A stretch of 64,000 bases of DNA, taken from positions 310,001 through 374,000 of the forward strand of contig NZ_JACHLL010000001.1 in NCBI RefSeq assembly GCF_014207935.1, given 5' to 3'. This stretch comes from Pseudomonas fluvialis. Lineage in GTDB: Bacteria > Pseudomonadota > Gammaproteobacteria > Pseudomonadales > Pseudomonadaceae. Made by a program: the position numbers and the translations under genes. Below, piece after piece: positions 57,776 to 64,000 of the stretch. The stretch's first letter is position 1, and each line of letters starts with the position of its first letter. The notes under the pieces were generated by a model that saw nothing but the letters and a program-made list of their open reading frames with translations, was not told the origin of the DNA and made no database searches.

Positions 57776-58966
57776 GTGCAGATATCCCCATCCCTGACGA
57801 ACTCAGCCAGAGCGGCCCTGGATCATTTCATCACCCAGCGCTGGCTGGTGCTCGGCTATGTGGTGCTGCTGACGGGTCTTTTCTGGGTTCCCTCCGGCAG
57901 CCTGTACACCAAGCTCTACTATGCCCTGATGGCGTTTCCGGCACTACTTGGCCTGGTGATTGCGCCACGTCGACTGGCTATGGTTGTCCGCGAGCCGGTG
58001 ATTCTGGCCTTTATCGCCCTTGCCATCTGGCTTCTGATCGGACTCTTCTGGACACAAAGCGACAACAGCCTGTTCAAACTCGCCAAACGGCCGCTGTACG
58101 TTTTCCTGCTCTTCGCAGCATGTGCCCTGATCGCCGGCAAGGATGAACGACTGCTGCTGGGCGCATTGCGTATCGCCGCCATCCTGGCCGGGGCCGCCGC
58201 GCTGGCCAACCTGCTCATTCACCTGAGCAGCAACCCGCTCGCCAGCCGCATGATCGGCACGGGGGCGCTGCGCAATCCCATACTCACCTCCCATGTCTTT
58301 GGTTTTTTCCTTACCTACTGGCTTGCCAGTTGGCTGCTCCGCGACGAGCGCCAGACATGGCTGCCGCCGCTGCTGGGATTGCCCCTTGTGGCTGCAATAT
58401 TGGCTACCGGCTCTCGCACGCCACTGCTGGCCCTGACACTGACATGCTGCTGGATGCTGTTCATGGCCGGTAAGAGAGCGCTCTATCCCTTGGCAGTGAT
58501 CACGCTGGCGGCAGGCACACTCGCGGCTCTGCAGCCCGAAATATGGCTGGAGCGCGGAACATCACTTCGTCCACAGTTATGGAATGAAGCGTTGCGCCTG
58601 GCCAGCGAACAGCTATGGCTTGGACAGGGCTACGGCAGCAGTTTCGTGTTCAATACCACCCAACTTGGGTACACACTGAGCGATCCGCACAATGTTGAAC
58701 TGGCCGTTCTTCTGGAGCTCGGCCTGATCGGCCTGATCCTCTGGCTGCTGATGTACGGACTGGCTTTTCTTCGCTGCCTGCAACTCAGGCATGAACGCCA
58801 GTTCCAGCTGACCTCAGCTCTGATTGTCTACGGCCTCTGTGCCGGCCTGTCTGAAGGCAGCAGCTTTCTGTCCAGGCCCAACGAAAACTGGTTTATCGTC
58901 TGGATACCGCTCGCGCTGACCGCCGCTCTGTCGCTAGCCCAGCGCCAACGGATAATCACGCGATGA
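57776..58966 (+). CDS. waaL: O-antigen ligase family protein WaaL
   Basis: A 396-residue polytopic membrane protein (about 10-12 helices). The Wzy_C signature is present: TGSRTPLLALTLTC for the catalytic arginine and SDPHNVELAVLLELGLIGL with the conserved histidine. It joins O-antigen to lipid A-core on the periplasmic side. The start GTG 57776 gives MQISPSLTNSA. Its stop overlaps the next kinase gene by 4 bases. Confidence 0.88.
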   Translation: MQISPSLTNSARAALDHFITQRWLVLGYVVLLTGLFWVPSGSLYTKLYYALMAFPALLGLVIAPRRLAMVVREPVILAFIALAIWLLIGLFWTQSDNSLFKLAKRPLYVFLLFAACALIAGKDERLLLGALRIAAILAGAAALANLLIHLSSNPLASRMIGTGALRNPILTSHVFGFFLTYWLASWLLRDERQTWLPPLLGLPLVAAILATGSRTPLLALTLTCCWMLFMAGKRALYPLAVITLAAGTLAALQPEIWLERGTSLRPQLWNEALRLASEQLWLGQGYGSSFVFNTTQLGYTLSDPHNVELAVLLELGLIGLILWLLMYGLAFLRCLQLRHERQFQLTSALIVYGLCAGLSEGSSFLSRPNENWFIVWIPLALTAALSLAQRQRIITR

Positions 58967-59634
58967 AGACGCTCAAGCCTGAAGCACTGGATTCCTTGCT
59001 ACAAGGCGCCAAAGTCATTGAGGAGGACGGCTACGGCCTCAAGGTCGCGCGCCTTGTCGATGGAGACTTTCTCAAGCTCTACCGGCGCAAACGGCTGATG
59101 TCATCGGCGTTGTGGTCGGCTCCCGCACAACGTTTTGCCGACAATGCCAGGCGCCTGCAGCAACTCGGTCTCATTGCGCCCGCTATCGTCGACACCCTGC
59201 TAATTCCACAGCGCAAACTCAACGGGGTACGCTACCAGCCACTGCCCGGGCAAACCCTTCGCGATCACTGGCGCGCTCTGGGGCCACAAGAGCGGGACGT
59301 GGAAGTCGAGCGTTTCGGTGCATTCCTAGGTCAACTGCATCAGCTAGGCGTGTACTTCCGCTCACTGCACCTGGGTAATGTGCTGTGCCTGCCGGACCGG
59401 CGTTTAGGCTTGATCGACCTCTCCGACATGACAATCAGCGGCAAGCCGCTCGGCCGCTGGAAGCGCAAGCGCAACCTGCAACATATGCTGCGCTACAAGG
59501 AAGACAGCGCCTGGCTGACCCAAGAGCACCGAACGGCCCTGCTGCGCGGCTACGACCAACAATGCGGTAGCAGGAGTGCAGAGCGCCTCGCCAAGGACTT
59601 GCAGCATCTGTGCGCCACTGGCGTCATGCAATGA
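58963..59634 (+). CDS. LPS kinase-like protein downstream of waaL
   Basis: A 223-residue kinase-fold protein. LHLGNVLCLPDRRLGLIDLS carries an HxGN-type catalytic loop and the following aspartate, as in WaaP/RIO-like kinases; DGDFLKLYRRKR holds a possible ATP lysine. Likely a core sugar kinase. Overlaps waaL by 4 bases (ATGA), so it is translated with it. Confidence 0.8.
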   Translation: MKTLKPEALDSLLQGAKVIEEDGYGLKVARLVDGDFLKLYRRKRLMSSALWSAPAQRFADNARRLQQLGLIAPAIVDTLLIPQRKLNGVRYQPLPGQTLRDHWRALGPQERDVEVERFGAFLGQLHQLGVYFRSLHLGNVLCLPDRRLGLIDLSDMTISGKPLGRWKRKRNLQHMLRYKEDSAWLTQEHRTALLRGYDQQCGSRSAERLAKDLQHLCATGVMQ

Positions 59635-59696
59635 GCACACTGCTGCAACGCCTGCAGAGGCTACTTGGGCAAAAACAGACTCGACTCAAGACCTGA
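59631..59696 (+). CDS. Possible 21-residue peptide overlapping the kinase stop
   Basis: MSTLLQRLQRLLGQKQTRL plus two residues, starting at an ATGA overlap with the kinase gene. It is leucine/arginine/glutamine-rich and could form an amphipathic helix. It might be a real small protein or the remnant of a lost downstream gene. Only position and codons support it. Confidence 0.25.
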   Translation: MSTLLQRLQRLLGQKQTRLKT

Positions 59697-59780
59697 ACAG
59701 CATTCACCTGAGAGTTACAACCGATACCTGCCGCATCTTCTCACCGGCATACCGCAGCTCAGGTCGCGTATCACCCGCGC

Positions 59781-60641
59781 TCAACCCACTAGCCAACGCC
59801 ACAGCGCGCGCAGCGTCTTGCCATTCCAAGATCGCAACGGCAGCTGCGCCAGCAACTCGCGCGCGAGTTGCTTGTCATCCGCAGCACACTTGAGCAGCAT
59901 CGAGTTGATGAAGCGCGCGCAAACCTGCCGGTAGGCCGGATGATCGGCAAAGCGTGCATAGGTCGCGAGCACCTGCTCGATCATGAAGCGCCGGTTCTTG
60001 TAGGTATTGGCACCGTGCACGCGGTATTGCGCCAGCACATCGGGCAATACATCAATGAAATAGCCCGCCCGGGTGATCTTGAGTTCGACCAGCAGATCCT
60101 CCAGCCGGATGCTGGGATCGAAGCCACCGACCTGCTCCAGCGCCTCACGCCGGAACAGCAGGGTTGGCGCAGGCGCTCCGGCCTTCTCGGAGCAGAAGAC
60201 ATCCTCGAAGTTCAGCCGTCGAAATGGACGTTGCCGGTCACGCTTGGCCAGCGCATGCCCGGCGCCATCGATGTGCTGGATATTGCCGGCGCAGATACCA
60301 ACCTCGGGCTTTCCCTGCAGATAAGCCACCTGGGTCGCGATGCGCTCGGGAAGCATCACATCATCGGAGCCAAACGGCGCGATCAACGTTCCCTGTGCCT
60401 GCGCAATGCAGTCATTGAGCGTACGCGCCAGCCCCTGGTTGGCCTGTGCCCGGAAGGCGAAACCATGCACCGCCTGCAACGCACTGATGCGCGCCACGCT
60501 GTCGTCACTCGAACCGTCGTCGACCACCAGCAGCTCGATGCGCGGATAGCTCTGTGCCAGCACACTGTTGATACAGGCCTCGATATAGGGCCCGTGGTTG
60601 TACGAAGCGATGATCACGCTGACCAGCGGCAACTCACTCAT
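59781..60641 (-). CDS. Glycosyltransferase family 2 protein
   Basis: A 286-residue GT-A transferase: LVSVIIASYNHGPYIEACIN, IELLVVDDGSSDDS (nucleotide site) and GSDDVMLPER at the place of the metal-binding DxD. Predicted to add a sugar to the LPS outer core or an O-antigen-linked chain. The start ATG 60641 overlaps the stop of the upstream GT4 gene by 8 bases; a longer in-frame form lies inside that gene. Confidence 0.88.
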   Translation of the reverse strand: MSELPLVSVIIASYNHGPYIEACINSVLAQSYPRIELLVVDDGSSDDSVARISALQAVHGFAFRAQANQGLARTLNDCIAQAQGTLIAPFGSDDVMLPERIATQVAYLQGKPEVGICAGNIQHIDGAGHALAKRDRQRPFRRLNFEDVFCSEKAGAPAPTLLFRREALEQVGGFDPSIRLEDLLVELKITRAGYFIDVLPDVLAQYRVHGANTYKNRRFMIEQVLATYARFADHPAYRQVCARFINSMLLKCAADDKQLARELLAQLPLRSWNGKTLRALWRWLVG

Positions 60642-61785
60642 GACCGCCCTCGCCTTTTGCTCCCGCCAGCATCTGCTCCAGCAGCTCGCGGTACTGCCGA
60701 CGGAAATCCTCGATGGCATGGGCCCGGCACAGATAGGCGTAAGCCTGTTCGCCCTCTGCCGCTCGCGCCTCCGGGGAGAGCCGCAACACCGCCCGCAGCT
60801 GCTCGGCCAGCGCCGGTGCCTGCGCGACCGGGAAAGTGCGCCCGCCGCAATCCTCAAGGATCGGGCGCAGGCTATCGATATCCGAACCGATCACCGGCAA
60901 GTGGGCGCTCATGCCCTCCAGCAGGGCCAATGGCAAGCCCTCGCTGAGGGACGGCATGACGAAGGCGTCGAAGGCCCGCACGTACTGCAAAGCATCCTCC
61001 TTTGCACCGAGCAGCCATACGCGCCCCTGCAAACCACAGCTCTGGATCACAGCCTCCAGCTCGGTACGCGAACGCCCCTCGCCAATGATGGCCAGCATCG
61101 CGCCCGGATACTCACCCTTGATCAGGGCAAAGGCCTGCAACAGATGGATATGCCCCTTGACCGGAACCAGGCGGCCGATCGTGCCGAACACCCAGGCATC
61201 GGCAGGCAGCCCGAGCAGCTCGCGCGCCTGAGCGCGAGGGTGCTGCAGCGATTCGGCACGGCGGATGTCGATGGCATTGTTGATCTGCCGGACATTGCCT
61301 TCACTGAAACCTGCGCCACAGTTCAGCAAGTCTTCACGCACTGCCCGCGACACGCCGACAAAGCGCCAGGCGGAGCTGCGCAGGCAGCGCATCTCCCATC
61401 GCCGGTAGGCCCGATCGTACTCGCCCAGGCCGTGCAGCACGCCGATGCAGGCCGGAATTCGCAGCCAGCGGCCGAGAATCAGCAGCATGTTGATCGGCTT
61501 GAAGCGATGGGCAATCACCGCGTCATAGCCTTCAGCCCGGCAATGTTTGTAGAGTGCCCAGAGCACGCGCAGGCGCAACCCCTTGGTCGCCTGCTGGCTG
61601 AACTCGAAATAGACCGAACGCGCCGCCCGGCTTTCCGGCTCGCCCGGCCCTGGCCGTCCGCGAACAAAGGCAGTGGTCACCTCATAACGCTCTGCCGGCA
61701 GCGCCTGGATAACCTGCTCAGCCAGATCGGAAGCATTGACGTTGTAGCGGTTCTGCAGCTGCAGGACCTTGATCTTGCGTGTCAT
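60634..61785 (-). CDS. Glycosyltransferase family 4 protein
   Basis: A 383-residue GT-B transferase. The N-terminal acceptor domain starts VLQLQNRYNVNASDL; the donor domain has GTIGRLVPVKGHIHLLQAF and the EX7E-type PSLSEGLPLALLEGMSA. Predicted role in LPS core assembly. Overlaps the GT2 gene upstream by 4 bases. Confidence 0.9.
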   Translation of the reverse strand: MTRKIKVLQLQNRYNVNASDLAEQVIQALPAERYEVTTAFVRGRPGPGEPESRAARSVYFEFSQQATKGLRLRVLWALYKHCRAEGYDAVIAHRFKPINMLLILGRWLRIPACIGVLHGLGEYDRAYRRWEMRCLRSSAWRFVGVSRAVREDLLNCGAGFSEGNVRQINNAIDIRRAESLQHPRAQARELLGLPADAWVFGTIGRLVPVKGHIHLLQAFALIKGEYPGAMLAIIGEGRSRTELEAVIQSCGLQGRVWLLGAKEDALQYVRAFDAFVMPSLSEGLPLALLEGMSAHLPVIGSDIDSLRPILEDCGGRTFPVAQAPALAEQLRAVLRLSPEARAAEGEQAYAYLCRAHAIEDFRRQYRELLEQMLAGAKGEGGHE

Positions 61786-62696
61786 GCCTTAGCTCCCAGC
61801 CACAGACGCAGGGCCTTGCGTACATAGGAGCCCTTGAGCAGCACGCGCCAGTCGCGCTTGAGTGCCGCGAGAAAGAACGCCTTGGCGGCCGCAACGTCGC
61901 CCTCCAGGTACGCGCTGCGAAACAGCGACAGGCTGCGCTGTACATAGAACGCCGATCTCAACACCTGGAATGGTGCGCCCAGGCGCTCGGCGGCGAACAC
62001 CTCATCGACCAGCGTCAGGCCACCCGCCTTGGCATGCTGGAACTGATGACGCAGGCTGTCGTCGTGTTTGTGAATCAGCGCCAGCGGCTGCTCCAGACGC
62101 GAGCACGAATAGTTGGCCAGCGCCTGGGCAAACACCGGAATGTCCTCGGCGCTGCGGAAGGCCTGCGGATATCGCCCACGCGCGAACACCTCGCGGTGCA
62201 TGGCACAGGCGCCATTGGACAACGCCAGGCGCTTGTCCAGCAGATAGGCACGCAAACGCTCCAGCGCAGGTTCAGGCAGCACGCCCGGCTTGTGCTCGCG
62301 CGACTTGCCATCCTCACTGATGGCAATGTGGGCACCGATCACCAGACGCGTCTGCGGCTGTGCCTGCAGATGCTGACGCACGGCCTGCAGGGCGCCGGGC
62401 GCCAGTTCATCATCGGCATCGAGGAAGATCAGAAAATCGCCAGCGGCCTCATCGATACCCAGATTGCGGGCTGAAGCAGCGCCACCGTTGGCCTTGTGCA
62501 CGGCGCGAAAGCGGCCGGCATGCCGCTCCAGCAAACGCGCCAGCACCTGCTGGCTGTCATCGGTAGAGCCGTCGTCGATGACGATCAACTCGGCCGACTC
62601 ATCCAGCTGTGCCAGCACCGACTCGACGGCACGCGGCAACACGGCCGCGTAGTTGTACGTAGGAATGACGACGCTAAGCAGCGGCTTAGCCGACAT
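61782..62696 (-). CDS. Glycosyltransferase family 2 protein
   Basis: A 304-residue GT-A transferase with LLSVVIPTYNYAAVLPRAVE, LIVIDDGSTDDS, ANGGAASARNLGID and the metal motif FLDADDE. Predicted LPS core glycosyltransferase. It starts 11 bases inside the carbamoyltransferase 3' end and overlaps the GT4 start. Confidence 0.92.
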   Translation of the reverse strand: MSAKPLLSVVIPTYNYAAVLPRAVESVLAQLDESAELIVIDDGSTDDSQQVLARLLERHAGRFRAVHKANGGAASARNLGIDEAAGDFLIFLDADDELAPGALQAVRQHLQAQPQTRLVIGAHIAISEDGKSREHKPGVLPEPALERLRAYLLDKRLALSNGACAMHREVFARGRYPQAFRSAEDIPVFAQALANYSCSRLEQPLALIHKHDDSLRHQFQHAKAGGLTLVDEVFAAERLGAPFQVLRSAFYVQRSLSLFRSAYLEGDVAAAKAFFLAALKRDWRVLLKGSYVRKALRLWLGAKA

Positions 62697-64000
62697 TGTC
62701 GTACCAGTCCTTGTCGTCCTTGACCACGAGGATGTCTTCCATGATCAGGTACTGCAGGTCCGAGCCGTAGAACATGTTCAGCGCATCGGTCGGCGAACAG
62801 ATCATCGGCTCGCCGCGGCGGTTGAGCGAGGTGTTCAGCGACACGCCGTTGCCGGTCAGCTTTTCCAGCTCGAGCATCAGGTCGTACCAGCGCGGATTGA
62901 AGCGGCGCTCCAGCACCTGGGCGCGCGAGGTACCGTCCTCATGCACCACCTCGCCGACACGGGTCTTCCACTCCTCGTTGACCTCGAAGGTGAAGGTCAT
63001 GAACGGGCTCGGGTGATCGACCTTGAGCATCTGCGGCGCCACGGTGTCGAGCATCGACGGGCAGAAGGGCCTCCAGCGCTCGCGGAACTTGATCTGCTCG
63101 TTGATGCGGTCGGCCACGCCCGGCACGCTCGGGCAGCCGATGATCGAACGGCCGCCAAGGGCGCGCGGGCCAAACTCCATGCGCCCCTGGAACCAGGCCA
63201 CCGGGTTGGCATCGACCATGATTCGGGCGATACGCTGCGCCGTGTTGTCGATCTGCTTGAACTTGGGCTTGCTCGGGTGACGGGCGCAGGCGGCGATCAC
63301 ATCCTCGTTGGAGTAGGACGGGCCGAGGTAGACGTGCTCCATCTTCTCCACCGGCACGCCGCGCTGGTGCGAGATATAGGCGGCGGCGCCGACCGCAGTG
63401 CCGGCGTCGCCGGAAGCCGGCTGGACGAACAGCTCCTTGACGTCGTCACGGGCGATGATCTTCTGGTTCAGCTTGACGTTCAGCGCGCAGCCGCCGGCAA
63501 AGGCGATCTTGCCGGTTTCCTTGAGGATGTCGCCGAGGTAGTACTCCATCATCTCCAGCGCCAGCTTCTCGAACAGCGCCTGCATGCTGGCGGCGTAGTG
63601 GATGTACGGATCGTCGGCGATATCGCCCTGGCGTTTCGGGCCCAGCCATTCGATCAGCTTGGGCGAGAAGTAGTAGCCCTTGCCATTTTCCTTGTAGCGG
63701 CGGAAGCCGATGACGTTGGCGTACTCGGTGTTGATGATCAGCTCACCGTTCTCGAACTTGGCCAGGCGCGAGAAGTCGTACTTGGCCGCGTCACCGTAGG
63801 GTGCCATGCCCATCACCTTGAACTCACCATCGAGCATCTCGAAGCCGAGGAACTCGGTGATCGCACCGTACAGACCACCGAGGGAATCCGGGTCGTAGAA
63901 CTCCTTGATCTTGTGGATCTTGCCGTTCTCGCCGTAGCCGAAGAAGGTGGTGGCGTACTCGCCCTTGCCGTCGATGCCGAGGATCGCGGTCTTTTCCTTG
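62686..64000 (-). CDS. Carbamoyltransferase of the NodU/CmcH family (5' end off window)
   Basis: About 438 C-terminal residues of a protein normally near 585. Visible: AILGIDGKGEYATTFFGYGE at the right edge, MGMAPYGDA, FAGGCALNVKLNQKI, ASGDAGTAVGAAAY, GRMEFGPRALGGRSIIG and the C-terminal GEPMICSPTDALN. Relatives transfer a carbamoyl group to hydroxyls; in P. aeruginosa the homologue in this locus is linked to 7-O-carbamoylation of core heptose II. No stop or shift is seen before the window edge. Leads the GT2-GT4-GT2 block. Confidence 0.92.
   Translation of the reverse strand, partial: KEKTAILGIDGKGEYATTFFGYGENGKIHKIKEFYDPDSLGGLYGAITEFLGFEMLDGEFKVMGMAPYGDAAKYDFSRLAKFENGELIINTEYANVIGFRRYKENGKGYYFSPKLIEWLGPKRQGDIADDPYIHYAASMQALFEKLALEMMEYYLGDILKETGKIAFAGGCALNVKLNQKIIARDDVKELFVQPASGDAGTAVGAAAYISHQRGVPVEKMEHVYLGPSYSNEDVIAACARHPSKPKFKQIDNTAQRIARIMVDANPVAWFQGRMEFGPRALGGRSIIGCPSVPGVADRINEQIKFRERWRPFCPSMLDTVAPQMLKVDHPSPFMTFTFEVNEEWKTRVGEVVHEDGTSRAQVLERRFNPRWYDLMLELEKLTGNGVSLNTSLNRRGEPMICSPTDALNMFYGSDLQYLIMEDILVVKDDKDWYDNVG

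Overview
The window is a GC-rich stretch of core chromosome from a gammaproteobacterium of the genus Pseudomonas or a close relative. Protein content and gene order match, from family knowledge, the P. aeruginosa chromosome from hisZ to the lipopolysaccharide (LPS) core locus: hisZ-hflC-hflK-hflX-hfq-miaA-mutL-amiB-tsaE-nnr / queG / orn / rsgA / motBA / HDOD protein / rhodanese / psd / FimX / serB / parC-parE / cpdA / nudF / thiC / tolC / waaA / hldE / msbA / waaL. I see no rRNA, tRNA, CRISPR, phage, transposon or insertion sequence. Coding density is very high. Only one stretch without a gene exceeds 300 bases (42798-43172), and it is regulatory.

Region by region. 1-11416 (minus): a packed 'superoperon' of nnr, tsaE, amiB, mutL, miaA, hfq, hflX, hflK and hflC, then a terminator and a DUF2065 gene followed by hisZ, which runs off the left edge. 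11478-18720: queG, orn, a membrane-linked methyltransferase, rsgA, the flagellar stator genes motAB with a sigma-28-like promoter, and an HDOD protein. 18765-24565 (plus): rhodanese, phosphatidylserine decarboxylase, a PilZ-like protein and FimX (twitching motility, c-di-GMP). 24617-27510: serB divergent from a membrane protein with a long acidic linker and a cyclase-like domain. 27534-39952: a YdjM-like hydrolase facing a long minus-strand run, nudF - DUF1249 - cpdA - yqiA - parE - phytase-like esterase - retropepsin-like protease - parC - a four-gene MCE/Mla-like lipid ABC transporter.

40090-44612: an RsiV-like lipoprotein, thiC under a TPP riboswitch with a visible RBS-sequestering hairpin, and a TolC outer-membrane channel. 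44664-50315: waaA (Kdo transferase), a LysR regulator divergent from an SMR efflux pump over a perfect palindrome, an FAD oxidoreductase / aldo-keto reductase pair, and an uncharacterised protein with a degenerate Nudix box. 50367-52871: two adjacent acyl-CoA dehydrogenases, the first of which has lost its catalytic glutamate. 52998-64000: LPS assembly: hexapeptide acyltransferase, hldE, an InaA-type kinase, msbA, waaL, a second LPS-kinase-like protein, three glycosyltransferases and a carbamoyltransferase cut by the right edge.

The genes serve RNA and DNA maintenance (Hfq, MiaA, MutL, Orn, topoisomerase IV), envelope building (AmiB, Psd, MCE transporter, TolC, WaaA, HldE, MsbA, WaaL), motility and second-messenger control (MotAB, FimX, CpdA). 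The least explained parts, and the best candidates for new biology, are the acyl-CoA dehydrogenase pair, the PilZ-like protein beside FimX, the Smp-HAMP-cyclase-like protein, the degenerate Nudix protein and the LPS decoration genes.
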